Assembly (NCBI RefSeq): GCF_032917945.1
Contig: NZ_CP136624.1
Span: 7,440,001 to 7,504,000 of the forward strand
Length of the DNA: 64,000 nt
Source of the DNA: Bradyrhizobium sp. sBnM-33
GTDB lineage: Bacteria; Pseudomonadota; Alphaproteobacteria; Rhizobiales; Xanthobacteraceae
Direction of reading: 5' to 3'
A program made the translations under genes and the position numbers. Positions 35,551-44,731 of this stretch are shown here, piece after piece. The first letter of the stretch is position 1. Each line of letters opens with the position of its first letter. The notes below the pieces were generated by a model, which saw only the letters and a program-made list of their open reading frames with translations, made no database searches and had not been told where the DNA came from.

Positions 35551-37665
35551 CTACACGGTTAGCACATCTTCAATCCGGATCGGCAGGGTACGCACGCGCT
35601 TGCCCGTCGCGTGAAAGACGGCATTGGCGATGGCCGGCGCCATACCGACAAGAGCGATTTCGCCGAGGCCCTTGACGCCGAGGGGATTGACGTGTGGATC
35701 CTCCTCCGCAACGAAGTGCGACTCGAGTTGGGGAATATCGAGATTCACGGGCAGCAGGTAATCGGCCATATGGGCATTGACCGGGCGGCCGTCGCGCGGA
35801 TCGAGGACAGTGCGTTCCATGAGCGCCATGCCCATCCCGCCGATCATGCCTCCAATGCATTGGCTCCTGGCAAGTCGCGGATTGACGACGCGGCCGATGC
35901 CATAAGCGCCCACGGCGCGGCGCAGCCGGATCGTGCCGACGTCCGGATCGACAGCCACCTCCGCAAATACGGCTCCAAAGGAGTGCATCGAAAATCGGGC
36001 GGCCACACCAGGAACGCGCTGAGCCGAAGCCGTAGCCTCGATGGGTCGGCCGTCCCGAGGGCGCTTTGCGGCTTCCTCTTGCACGGCAATGCAGGCGGCG
36101 CGGATCGCAGAGCCGACCGAGGCCATCGTCCATGAGCCGCCATGGGATGGAGCCGGCGGATAGTCAGAGCGGCCAAGGCTCAAACGCACCCGTTCAACGG
36201 GCAGCCCTAGCGTTTCGGCGGCAACCTGCGTCATGGACGTGTAGGTGCCGGGACCCATGTCGCTTGCCGCGACTTCAACTTCAGCGGTGCCGTCCGGGAG
36301 CAGACGCGCCCGCGCATTCGCCGGCGCATGGAAAGCCGGATAGCTCGCCGATGCCACGCCCATGCCGACCAGCAGCCGGCCATCGCGCATCGAACGCGGT
36401 TCGGGTAACCGCCGCGACCAGCCGAAACGTTCGGCGGCAAGGTCATGGCATTTCATCAGCGATCGGCTGGAGAAGGGCTTGTTCTCGCCCTCATCGATCG
36501 CCGGCTCGTTGCGACGTCGCAGATCTATGGGATCGATTCCGAGCTTGTACGACAGTTCATCGACGGCACATTCGAGCGCAAAGACACCGCTCGCCTCGCC
36601 GGGGCCGCGCATATGGTTCGGGGTACCGATATCGAGTGGCAGCAGCCGATAGCGGGTCCGCACGTTCGGCGTGGAGTACAGGAAGCTCGTGACCGAAGTC
36701 AGGGCCTCCATGAACTCTTCGTAGCGGCTCGTCTCTCCGGTGCCTTCGTGGACAATGCTGGTGAGCTTGCCGTCCGCCGTGGCCCCGAGGGCCATCCGCT
36801 GCAGGGTGCGGGGCCGGTGGCCCGTCATGAAGAACATCTGCTTGCGCGTGAGTACGAGCTTGACGGGACGTCCCACTTGTCGCGCCGCCATGGCCGCAAG
36901 CGTCACATGCGGCCACGTCCTGAGCGACGTGCCGAAGGCACCGCCGATAAACGGACAGATCACCTGTACGTTCTCGGGCGGCACGCCGAACACGGCTGCG
37001 ATCTCGGCCTGTTCGTTGACGACGAACTGGCTCTTGCTCCACAGCGTCAGCCGATTGCCATTCCAGGCTGCAACGGTGGCGTGCGGCTCCATCGGATTGT
37101 GGTTCTCGCGCGCGATTTCGTAGATCTGATCGACCTTCACCGGTGCGTCCGCGAGAGCGCTGTCGGCATTGCCGCGCGCGGTGTCGGCCGGCAGCCTCGC
37201 ATCCGGCTGCTTCCCGGCTTCCGGAACGACAGGTCGGGCTTTGGGGTCGGCAGGATCAACGAGGGGCTGCTCGGCCGTGTAGGAGATGCGCAGCGCCGCA
37301 GCCGCGCGCTCCGCCTGGTCGAGCGTATCGGCGACGACGATCGCTACCGGTTGCCCGTAAAAGCGCACCTGGTCGTCATGCAGCACATGCAGCCGCTCGC
37401 CAGTTGCCGGATCGATATAGCTCTTGTGCGGCGCGTATGGCAGCCGTGGACCGTTGCGATGCGTGATGACGGCAACGACGCCCGGCATCTTCTCAACCGG
37501 CGCGGTCTCGATACCGGTCACGCGGCCGAGCCCCACCGTGGCACCGACGATCACCGCATAGGCCTGGCCGCCCTGGTTAAAATCGGCCGCGTAGCGCGCC
37601 GCGCCCGTGACCTTGGCGCGACCATCCACGCGCGGCAGCGGGTTTCCGATCACGTTCGTTGTCAT
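35551..37665 (-). CDS. paoC: Molybdenum-cofactor subunit of a PaoABC-type aldehyde oxidoreductase
   Basis: The 704-residue product is the large subunit of a xanthine-oxidase-family enzyme. It has the N-terminal a/b hammerhead (AKVTGAARYAADFN), cofactor-binding blocks (GGAFGTSLRTWPH, GPGEASGVFALECAVDEL, GASDMGPGT-like ASDMGPGTYTSM), and the C-terminal active-site glutamate in GVKGLGEIALVGMAPAIANA. It oxidises aldehydes by a molybdenum hydroxylase reaction. The start overlaps the stop of the FAD subunit gene (ATGA). The E. coli operon ends with the insertion chaperone paoD; none follows here, so a distant XdhC/PaoD-type protein must do this. Confidence 0.9.
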   Translation of the reverse strand: MTTNVIGNPLPRVDGRAKVTGAARYAADFNQGGQAYAVIVGATVGLGRVTGIETAPVEKMPGVVAVITHRNGPRLPYAPHKSYIDPATGERLHVLHDDQVRFYGQPVAIVVADTLDQAERAAAALRISYTAEQPLVDPADPKARPVVPEAGKQPDARLPADTARGNADSALADAPVKVDQIYEIARENHNPMEPHATVAAWNGNRLTLWSKSQFVVNEQAEIAAVFGVPPENVQVICPFIGGAFGTSLRTWPHVTLAAMAARQVGRPVKLVLTRKQMFFMTGHRPRTLQRMALGATADGKLTSIVHEGTGETSRYEEFMEALTSVTSFLYSTPNVRTRYRLLPLDIGTPNHMRGPGEASGVFALECAVDELSYKLGIDPIDLRRRNEPAIDEGENKPFSSRSLMKCHDLAAERFGWSRRLPEPRSMRDGRLLVGMGVASASYPAFHAPANARARLLPDGTAEVEVAASDMGPGTYTSMTQVAAETLGLPVERVRLSLGRSDYPPAPSHGGSWTMASVGSAIRAACIAVQEEAAKRPRDGRPIEATASAQRVPGVAARFSMHSFGAVFAEVAVDPDVGTIRLRRAVGAYGIGRVVNPRLARSQCIGGMIGGMGMALMERTVLDPRDGRPVNAHMADYLLPVNLDIPQLESHFVAEEDPHVNPLGVKGLGEIALVGMAPAIANAVFHATGKRVRTLPIRIEDVLTV

Positions 37666-38639
37666 GCGGCTTCTCCCGTCATTTCAAGAGCGCGGACGAT
37701 CGTCCGCGGCAGGAGTTCGAGCTTGTAATGATTGTCCGACAAGGGACGGGCTCCTTCGAGCGCCAGCCGGGCGGCTGTTTCGAAGATTTTGCGATCCGGT
37801 GCCCTGCCGATCATTGCTTTCTCCACCGTGCGCAGGCGCCATGGCCGGGTGCCCACGCCGCCGACAGCGAGCCGCGCCTGACGGATCACGCCGTCCCCGA
37901 CATCGAGTGCGGCCGCGGCGGATACGAGCGCGAACTCGTAAGAAGCGCGGTCGCGCACCTTGAGATAGCGCGCCCGCCGGCTGTACGGACCGCCGGGTAC
38001 CCGCACGGCGAGGATGAGTTCGCCGGGCAGCAGCGTGTGTTCGAGATGCGGCGTATCTCCCGGCAGCCGAAACAGTTCCTCGACTGGAAAGCTGCGCTCG
38101 CCCCGCGGCCCCCTCACCTGCATTGTGGCGTCGAGCGCGACCAGCACGACGGCGACGTCCGAAGGATGCGTTGCCACGCAATGATTGCTCGTGCCCAGAA
38201 TGGCGTGGCCGGCATTGAGGCCATCGATCGCGGCGCAGCCGGAGTTCGGGGTGCGTTTGTTGCAGGGCGCATCGTGCATCCGGAAATAGGGGCAGCGGAC
38301 ACGCTGGAGCAGGTTGCCGCCGATGGAAGCCATGTTGCGCAATTGCGGCGAGGCGCCCTCGATCAGGCTTTCGGCGATAAGCGGGTGCAGGCGCTGCACG
38401 TCCGGATGGGCGGCGACATCGGCCATGCGGGCGAGCGCGCCGATAACGAGATCGGAACCCTCGATGCGGATTTCGGAAAGCGGGAGCATATTGATGTCGA
38501 CAAGATGCGCCGGCTGCTCCACCTCCTCCCGCATGAGGTCGATCAACGTCGTGCCGCCGGCGATGAAACGCCGGCCGGACGATGCAGCGGCGATGGCGGC
38601 TTGAACGGAGGTCACCTTCTCGAGCGTGAATGGAAGCAT
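37662..38639 (-). CDS. paoB: FAD-binding subunit of a PaoABC-type aldehyde oxidoreductase
   Basis: The 325-residue product contains the FAD-binding motifs RFIAGGTTLIDLM and ASIGGNLLQR. It also has the insertion with cysteines 116, 126 and 135 (RCPYFR...PCNKR...SGCAAIDG) that in E. coli PaoB binds an additional [4Fe-4S] cluster, and the CO-dehydrogenase flavoprotein C-terminal domain. It passes electrons from the [2Fe-2S] subunit to the acceptor. ATG 38639 (MLPFTLEKV) lies two bases after the stop of the iron-sulfur gene, and AAGAGGG precedes it. Confidence 0.92.
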   Translation of the reverse strand: MLPFTLEKVTSVQAAIAAASSGRRFIAGGTTLIDLMREEVEQPAHLVDINMLPLSEIRIEGSDLVIGALARMADVAAHPDVQRLHPLIAESLIEGASPQLRNMASIGGNLLQRVRCPYFRMHDAPCNKRTPNSGCAAIDGLNAGHAILGTSNHCVATHPSDVAVVLVALDATMQVRGPRGERSFPVEELFRLPGDTPHLEHTLLPGELILAVRVPGGPYSRRARYLKVRDRASYEFALVSAAAALDVGDGVIRQARLAVGGVGTRPWRLRTVEKAMIGRAPDRKIFETAARLALEGARPLSDNHYKLELLPRTIVRALEMTGEAA

Positions 38640-38641
38640 GG

Positions 38642-39268
38642 TCAGGCCCTCTTGGCAGCGTCGGCGACCGCGGCGACGATCCCCGGATAGGCCCCGCAAC
38701 GGCAGATATTGCCGCTCATCCAGAACCTGATTTCATCTGGCGAACCTGCATGGCCTTCCGCGATGCAGCCTATTCCCGACATGATCTGTCCCGGGGTGCA
38801 GAAGCCGCACTGCAAACCGTCATGCTCGACGAATGCACTCTGGAGCGGATGAAGCTCGCCATTCGTTTCAAGGCCCTCGATCGTCTTGATCTCAGCCCCG
38901 TCATGCATCGCAGCCAGCGTCAGGCAGGAGACGATCCGCCTGCCATTAAGAAGCACAGTGCAAGCGCCGCAGGCGCCTTGATTGCAGCCCTTCTTCGTGC
39001 CGGTGAGATCGAGCGTTTCGCGCAGCACATCGAGCAGTGAGCGGCGGGGATCCAGGTCAAGTTCATGCTGCCTGCCGTTCACTACCAGCCGGACCCGTCC
39101 TGTGGATGCGGCGGGAGGTCGATCAGATATGGGTTGCGCGGCAACTTCCGATGCTACCGCGAGAGAGGCTACTCCGCCGACCGTAAGCAGGACCGAGCGG
39201 CGCGATAATCCGCCACGCCTTTGTTCGGTCTCGACAGCACCGTCGGTGAACGGCTCATCGTTTTTCAT
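38642..39268 (-). CDS. paoA: Tat-exported [2Fe-2S] subunit of a PaoABC-type aldehyde oxidoreductase
   Basis: The product has 208 residues. A twin-arginine signal (LSRRSVLLTVGGVASLAVA, Arg23-Arg24) targets the assembled complex to the periplasm. The N-terminal plant-type [2Fe-2S] domain has Cys95, 100, 103 and 115 (CNQGACGAC...VSC). The second cluster has Cys154, 157, 189 and 191 (CGFCTPG, ICRCG). ATG 39268 begins MKNDEPFTDG; the frame extends upstream without a start signal. It is the first gene of the three-subunit operon, 230 bases after an AraC-type regulator on the same strand. Confidence 0.92.
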   Translation of the reverse strand: MKNDEPFTDGAVETEQRRGGLSRRSVLLTVGGVASLAVASEVAAQPISDRPPAASTGRVRLVVNGRQHELDLDPRRSLLDVLRETLDLTGTKKGCNQGACGACTVLLNGRRIVSCLTLAAMHDGAEIKTIEGLETNGELHPLQSAFVEHDGLQCGFCTPGQIMSGIGCIAEGHAGSPDEIRFWMSGNICRCGAYPGIVAAVADAAKRA

Positions 39269-39498
39269 GGTCGTCTGCTCGCTTGCTGATTGATGATGAT
39301 CGTTCGATGACTGCGACAGGATGGCGCCATAATTCCTCTTCGACGCTCTGAGGCGGATCGGATTGTGCTGCGCACGAGTATCAAGTGCAGCCGAGCCACC
39401 GCCCCAGGGCACCGCGAACTAAGCATGAACCCGATGGGGCGTACCGTTCGGATATTGCGGCGGCTATCGCAGTATTGCGATGAATTGCCACCGCGCAC

Positions 39499-40512
39499 CT
39501 ACAGAGCGCGCCGGAACACCGATGGGGTCACTCCGACAATCGTACGGAAAGCCGCCGTGAAGGCTGATGGCGTCTCGTAACCGACTGCAAGCGCGACCTC
39601 TGTGACACTCAGGCCTGAATTGGCGAGAAGCTCGCGGGCGCGGCGCATGCGCTGCGCGGTCAACCATGCATGCGGGGTCTGGCCGGTCGACTGGCGAAAA
39701 GCCGTGCAGAAGTGGAAGCGGCTCAGGCCGACGAGGGTGGCGAGCTCGTTGAGCCCGATATGCTGTTCGAGATTCTCGCGCATGTACGTCGTGACACGCC
39801 GCACCTGCCAGTCAGCAAGGCCGCCCTTTCTGACGGGAGCAAGCAAGCTGCCAAATGATGAATGCTCCCGGATCAGCCGCGAACAGAGAAGGTCGATCGC
39901 CTGCTCCACGAACAGACGAGACGATGCACTGTCCCGCGTCGCCTCGTGACTTAGAATTTCAAGCAGCCCCGCCGCCGCTGGATCGGCGAAAGCCACGCGC
40001 GGAAGAATCTCGACACGTCTTCCACCCGCAATCTCGTCGGCGCATGCCTGGAGACGTTCCTGAGTGAGATAGACATGCGAGACGACCACCGGGCCAGCAA
40101 TGTTCCAGTGGCCGTCAACGCCTTTCGGAATGAGGGTGAAGGCTTTCGAGTTGGTTCTGGAAGTCAGGCGCTTGTTCTCAATCCGCCAGGATATCTCGTG
40201 CTGTCCTTCGTAGCAGCCGACAGCGACGTGCCCAGCAACGCCCCGCATGTAATCCTCTTGCAACCCGCCATGCGCCCATTTCCGAGTCAGGCGCGTATCA
40301 CCGTGCAAAACCTCAGGCACCAGTACCGGCGGCTCATCCAGGATGCGGGCCATCTCAATGGCAGCATCAGGACTTGAGTGGTCCGCTGCAGATCGGCGCA
40401 GGCCGCGTGGATTCGGCGCAGCCCTGCTTCGGGAACGGAACAGCCGCTGGTCCAAATTGTCGCCCCTCCTCGAGCTGTTAACTATTTGCAATGATTGAGA
40501 TTGAGGCTCCAT
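39499..40512 (-). CDS. AraC-family transcriptional regulator
   Basis: The 337-residue product has a C-terminal double helix-turn-helix of the AraC type (IGLNELATLVGLSRFHFCTAF and VTEVALAVGYETPSAFTAAF, ending FRTIVGVTPSVFRR). The N-terminal effector domain is without a named match. ATG 40512 is a choice among weak starts: ATG 40353 and one further upstream are also possible, and none has a strong ribosome binding site. It precedes the pao operon on the same strand, and control of that operon is a reasonable inference. Confidence 0.85.
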   Translation of the reverse strand: MEPQSQSLQIVNSSRRGDNLDQRLFRSRSRAAPNPRGLRRSAADHSSPDAAIEMARILDEPPVLVPEVLHGDTRLTRKWAHGGLQEDYMRGVAGHVAVGCYEGQHEISWRIENKRLTSRTNSKAFTLIPKGVDGHWNIAGPVVVSHVYLTQERLQACADEIAGGRRVEILPRVAFADPAAAGLLEILSHEATRDSASSRLFVEQAIDLLCSRLIREHSSFGSLLAPVRKGGLADWQVRRVTTYMRENLEQHIGLNELATLVGLSRFHFCTAFRQSTGQTPHAWLTAQRMRRARELLANSGLSVTEVALAVGYETPSAFTAAFRTIVGVTPSVFRRAL

Positions 40513-41140
40513 TATACGAAAGGGCCCGCAGGGGATACGAAGGTTGCGGTGTCTTGAGCCTGGGACGCGCGCCGTCGAACCAATATGCAAAATGACCCGG
40601 CCATGTGTAGAAAAACATCCGCGACAATCGGAGGTGCCGTCCGTCGTCTGCTCACAAATTGGTCAGCGCATTGTTGATGGTAGCGCGGTTCGGGGGAGGC
40701 CCTAGGGCCACGTGCCGACGTTGTAGCTCCTGGCTACCCCGAGCTTCGGTAGACCGCCGGTTGTGCCACGCACAGAACTTCGCCGCTCTCGATGCGGTAC
40801 CGCATACCCCCGCGAACGTCTCGATCTGGAGCGCGCTGGCCAAGAAGGATCCAGTCGGGGGTTCAGTCGGTGGAGCGCTACCTACGTTCCCCCCGACAGG
40901 TTTCCGCCGAGTTTTTGGTGTCGGTGGCGTAAGCATTCTCGCCGATGGGTTTGGCCCTTCCCTTCTGCCCTTGAGGGAGTTCTACCTAACCGATTGACGC
41001 AGCGGGCTAAACGGAAAAGTGGCGTCCGTATAGTGTCCCTTGCGCGGGGTCCCTGTCGCGCGATGGGCTGTGGATGCGCTGGCGCGGTTTGCCCGGCGTC
41101 CTGTCGCCTATCGCTCCGGCGCGCTGTACGGCTTCCCGCG
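40513..41140. other. Intergenic region between the AraC regulator and a lipocalin-like relic
   Basis: This is 628 bases with several overlapping frames but no ribosome binding site or protein family pattern. It should contain the promoter of the AraC-type gene at its left end. I see no clear operator. Confidence 0.35.
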
Positions 41141-41386
41141 GCCCAGGAACGTGCCGAACTATTTGCCACACTCATCGCCTATACCGGCACGTATCGCATT
41201 GAAGGGCACAAGTGGACTACCAAGGTCGAGGTGGCGTGGATTCCCGAGTGGGTCGGCACCGAGCAAGTCCGATCTCTCACGGTGGACGGTGACCGGCTGC
41301 AAGTGTTGTCGCCATGGCGAGTGAACCCGAATTGGCCGGACAAGGGGATGACGCGCAGCATCGTCACCTTCGTACGATCTAAATAG
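41141..41386 (+). pseudogene. C-terminal fragment of a lipocalin-like domain protein
   Basis: Eighty codons read AQERAELFATLIAYTGTYRI, then WTTKVEVAWIPEWVGTEQ and PWRVNPNWPDKGMTRSIVTF to a stop at 41386. This is the characteristic end of small lipocalin-like domain proteins. The upstream part in frame is not protein-like and no start codon with a ribosome site is present, so the 5' third is missing. Confidence 0.65.
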
Positions 41387-41398
41387 GCGTGCAGCAGA

Positions 41399-41475
41399 AT
41401 GTCCGGAAGTGGCACTTTTCGGAAGTAAAGAGTCGCGCTGGCGGTGTTCGTTGATCGGGCCAAGGCGGACTTAAC
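41399..41475 (+). repeat. Dispersed palindromic repeat, partial copy R1
   Basis: The sequence ATGTCCGGAAGTGGCACTTTTCGGAAGT and following bases match the left half of the 120-bp repeat whose full copies are at 45256 and 63765. It directly follows the lipocalin-like relic and precedes a transposase relic. Confidence 0.6.
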
Positions 41476-41528
41476 CGCCATCGCGCTCAGGTCCAAAAAT
41501 GACCCTGGCTGCGTGCCGGGGGCAATGG

Positions 41529-41759
41529 ATGAAGCGCTTCGTTGAGGGTGCCGATCGCGGACAATGGACGCTGTTGCCGGAATGCGTCGGTGAGTGGGTC
41601 GAGGATAGCAATTCAGTACGTGTGGCGGATTCCTTTGTCGCCGCGCTCGATCTGGCCGATCTCGGTTTCGAAGGCGTCGAGCCTGCAGCGACAGGGCGGC
41701 CTGCCTCCCCCTCGGTTCTTCTGAAGCTTTATATCTACGGCTGCCGACGTATCGGTTAG
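41529..41759 (+). pseudogene. N-terminal fragment of a second IS1182-type transposase
   Basis: The fragment reads MKRFVEGADRGQWTLLPECV, then DSFVAALDLADLGFEGVEP and ATGRPASPSVLLKLYIYG before diverging to a stop at 41759. This is the start of a DUF772/IS1182-family transposase that is different from the four intact copies in this window. The DDE core is missing. Confidence 0.75.
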
Positions 41760-41964
41760 GTGACAAGGCGCACCGCCCGCGCGGGCGATCGAGGGGGTGC
41801 GCCTACCTAGGCTACTAGGCAGTAAGACATGCTGTTATTGCGCTGAAGAGCGCCGGTTCACTTCGACAGCGCGCGTACCCCCGCTGGCGAGCGGCTGGCT
41901 CAGGAAGCGCCACGACTAATTTGTGAAGCACACAATCAGTTGCTCGAATGAACCTTTCCGATGT

Positions 41965-42714
41965 TCATTGTGCGTTGATCCAGTTCTCTGATCCCGTCAG
42001 CTTAACCGACACCTCCGAGAACGAAATTCGCATGGGCTTTCCATCCAACGTCCCGCGGTGATCCGTTGAGATGAGGAGTGGGCCAGCGTTCTTGTAGTCG
42101 GCCCACGTCGCGATCACGAGTTTGGGCGGCTTGGTTCCGCCCCGGTGATAGACGATCTCCTTTATTCGCTTATCGACGCCAACGTACAGGTCCCAGGTGT
42201 CGCCGCGCTCGTAGCCACCCTCCGATGGGTATTTCACCACGACCCGTTCAGCGGAAGCATCACCCAGGGGTAGTTTGTGCGTGCCCTCAGCGGTCACAGT
42301 CGGGCCGTCCCATACGACGTGCAACGGGAGGAGCAACCAATACTGATCGTTGGCGAATGCCGGATCGATCTCGTTCTTTATGGCATCGCTTTGGCTGCTG
42401 AGCTGCGAGCGCTGATAGCTAACCTTTACCGGTTTGCCTTCCTTATCTTTCCCCTCGTAAGAGACCGTGTCGTTCTTCGGGCTCCATTCCCACGTGCGAG
42501 AAAGTTTGACATCAGGAAGTTCCGCATTCCAAGTGTAACGGATTGCCTCGACTTGCGGAAATGAATCAAGGCCGTAGGTCTTTGCCATCTGTTCGGCAAT
42601 CGGTGGGAGCTGTTGAGCCCCAGAAGCCGCAGGGAGGATCAACAGCATGCCGAAGGCGAACAGGCGGATCACATCGAGTCGGCTCATTTCTCTGCGGGCC
42701 TGAGTACTGCTCAT
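41965..42714 (-). CDS. Exported protein of unknown function
   Basis: The 249-residue product has an N-terminal signal or anchor (residues 13-35, LFAFGMLLILPAASGA). A mature beta-rich domain follows, with WTWEWSPKNDTVSYEG-like strands and a C-terminal LLISTDHRGTLDGKPMRISF block. No named family is recognised; the pattern recalls periplasmic proteins of the outer-membrane lipoprotein-sorting-like type, but that is a guess. ATG 42714 has a perfect AAGGAG eight bases ahead. The gene is intact in a region of relics and is probably expressed on its own. Confidence 0.65.
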   Translation of the reverse strand: MSSTQARREMSRLDVIRLFAFGMLLILPAASGAQQLPPIAEQMAKTYGLDSFPQVEAIRYTWNAELPDVKLSRTWEWSPKNDTVSYEGKDKEGKPVKVSYQRSQLSSQSDAIKNEIDPAFANDQYWLLLPLHVVWDGPTVTAEGTHKLPLGDASAERVVVKYPSEGGYERGDTWDLYVGVDKRIKEIVYHRGGTKPPKLVIATWADYKNAGPLLISTDHRGTLDGKPMRISFSEVSVKLTGSENWINAQ

Positions 42715-42894
42715 ATCGAGCTCCTTAGGTTTGGGTGCAGTTGCGTTGACCGAGCTGAGGCCAAATAACATTCGCGCAGAAGCCTGGAAATTGCCAGTTA
42801 AGTACTGTTAGAGATTGCGAGCAGCCGCAATTCCCTTTGCATAGAACAGGGCCGCCGGCCCGCCATCGTCGACGAGGGGGCAGCTTTTGGGCCC

Positions 42895-43182
42895 GACGTG
42901 CCCTAGTGGTTGAGCAGGCCGGGAAATACCGTCTCCCTTTTATCTATCCGTACTGCGACTACGTGGACGCAGGTGGACTGACGTCGTATGCGCCGGCGCT
43001 TGGCGAACTCGCCGAGCGTCTTGCTAATGACCTACACCAGATCCTCAACGGGGCTAAACCGGGCGAAATTCGTTCTATCAACCACCAAATTTCAACCCGT
43101 AATCAATCTAAACCCCGCTGAGTCGCTTGATTTGATAGGGGCTCAATCGATCATCGTTCGTGCCGACGAGGTAATTGAATAA
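42895..43182 (+). pseudogene. C-terminal remnant of an ABC transporter substrate-binding protein
   Basis: The frame reads RALVVEQAGKYRLPFIYPYC, then GGLTSYAPALGELAERLAND and ILNGAKPGEI. It then shifts to another frame with TTKFQPVINL and ends in VRADEVIE at 43182. This is the typical end of the ABC substrate-binding family common next to urea/amide-type operons in rhizobia. The 5' two thirds and the transporter genes are absent, and at least one frameshift is present. Confidence 0.75.
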
Positions 43183-43190
43183 GTGACGCG

Positions 43191-43308
43191 ACTTCCGTTG
43201 TTGGCACGAAACAGACCTGCCGACTGGCGCTGACAATGTCCGTTGCTCGGGGTAGACCGGAAGTGGCTGGCCGAATGTCAAAGCGACGCGATTGACCCAC
43301 AACGGACC
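43191..43308 (+). repeat. Dispersed palindromic repeat, copy R2
   Basis: This starts ACTTCCGTTGTTGGCAC and continues with AATGTCCGTTGCTCGGGG, AGACCGGAAGTGGC and GATTGACCCACAACGGAC at 43291-43308. It has the same order of blocks as the full copies at 45256 and 63765. Confidence 0.65.
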
Positions 43309-43428
43309 TCTCAGGTTGCTCTCCTGATTTGGACACTTACAGTTGCGGGCCGTGATGATCTTGCCAACACGATTGCAACGGCGAGCCAAAAACATCACGA
43401 GCGGCAGCAGCCAAAAACCGCGAGAAGC

Positions 43429-43854
43429 CTACTTACCATCGTTCCAAATATCGGTCGCGAGTTTCCAGTCATTTCCGACCTTTTCCCAAACCACAACATA
43501 CTTCCCGCTCACCTCCTGTGGCGTCGGGCCCTTAGTCTTCAGGCTGAACGTCCCGATCTCGCGGGCCGCGGAGGGGCCGAGCGGCTTGACGTCCAGGGTT
43601 GTGAGTTTCGGATCGCTAACTTGCTCGGCCATGCCTTTCCACATTGACTCGATCGCCACTCGGCCCTGCACCATCGCAGAACCGGGCGGAAGTGCGATGG
43701 CATCAGCGGTGTACAATGACGCGATCCCGGCGAAATCGCCCTTGTTGAAGAATTCGGTCAATTTAGCGTTTGCCGCCTCAATCTCTGCCTTCTGCGCCGA
43801 CGCTGGTCCGATCAACGCCAGCACGAATGCAATCACCAGTGCCATCCTGCTCAT
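43429..43854 (-). CDS. Exported DUF4440/SnoaL-like (NTF2-fold) protein
   Basis: The product of 141 residues has a signal peptide (MSRMALVIAFVLALIGPASA) and then one NTF2-like domain of the DUF4440 type (EIEAANAKLTEFFNKGDFAG, LYTADAIALPPGS, VVVWEKVGNDWKLATDIWN). Such periplasmic NTF2-fold proteins have varied or unknown functions. ATG 43854 has GGAG six bases ahead; upstream ATG codons lack this. It stands in a region of small exported proteins (43969, 44732). Confidence 0.8.
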   Translation of the reverse strand: MSRMALVIAFVLALIGPASAQKAEIEAANAKLTEFFNKGDFAGIASLYTADAIALPPGSAMVQGRVAIESMWKGMAEQVSDPKLTTLDVKPLGPSAAREIGTFSLKTKGPTPQEVSGKYVVVWEKVGNDWKLATDIWNDGK

Positions 43855-43968
43855 GATCAGCTCCATTTTTGAATGCAATTCCTCGGGCAAATTCCCTCAA
43901 TACTCGCGAGCGAAGATATTTTTTCCTGGCTGGTTTGCTTTGACCCCTAGCTGGGCGTTATTGTTTGC

Positions 43969-44404
43969 TCAGTGAGGATCATCCCCCGGTCCCGGAATGA
44001 AGCAGCGCCACACAGGGGTCATTCTTCCATCGATGTTGTTGTAGGACGGCGACCACCAAACCATCGCGATGCCGCTGAGGTTCGGCTGGTCGATCACGGC
44101 GGAGTATGGCACGTCGAACCATTGCCCCGGTTTGGTTGGCCTACGCGGATCCTTCAATAAGACCTTATACCCCTCCTTCGCCATATCCCACTCGGCCTCC
44201 ACGTGCTGGCCATCTCCGGTGTCACAGCACGGTTCACCCGCTTTATTCTTGAGATTTTTGAACCACGTGTTGAGTTCTGGTCGCATCGGGTTATGCGGAT
44301 AGGCTGTGCTGATCCCGAAAAAAAACAACCGCACTCAATCCCATCATGCAGGCTACAATCAACCGATAAAGCCGCGTCGGCCGGCGTCTATTGGAACTGG
44401 TCAT
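43969..44404 (-). pseudogene. Small exported protein broken at a homopolymer of eight T
   Basis: From ATG 44404 (GGAGG five bases ahead) the frame gives a signal peptide MTSSNRRRPTRLYRLIVACM and then runs into a stop soon after a run of eight T on the minus strand (44318-44325). One T fewer joins it to the frame that ends at 43969 and reads YPHNPMRPELNTWFKNLKNK, then EPCCDTGDGQHV and WRCFIPGPGDDPH. The mature domain is a rhizobial periplasmic protein type of unknown function. The run could be a slippery or phase-variable site, a mutation or an assembly error. Confidence 0.65.
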
Positions 44405-44731
44405 GGGAACCTCCGTTCCCCCAAACCCGCTTCTGTGGGTCATCGGAACTGCGAGGAGGTTCAACCGGAAGGCCGACGCGCTGGCCCGGTTAGTCACTTC
44501 CGAATCTGGCACCAAACTGACATGCCTGGACGGTCCGACGATGTCCGCTCTTGAGAGGGGTAGTACGGACACGCCATCCTGGCTGGATCACTTCTGGTTC
44601 TGAGCCAATTCGGACTTGGTTCGCGATGGACGGTTCAAGCCGATCCGAAAATGAATTTAAGCGCTTCAGTCTGAGTTTTTGCTGTATCCTATTGGGCCTT
44701 CGAGCTCCGCAACATTTGGGAGGAGGTTAGG
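44405..44731. other. Intergenic region before the cupin gene
   Basis: About 330 bases without a supported gene. Frames here are short and lack start signals. The promoter of the cupin gene lies within, with an AT-richer stretch at 44645-44695. Confidence 0.35.
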
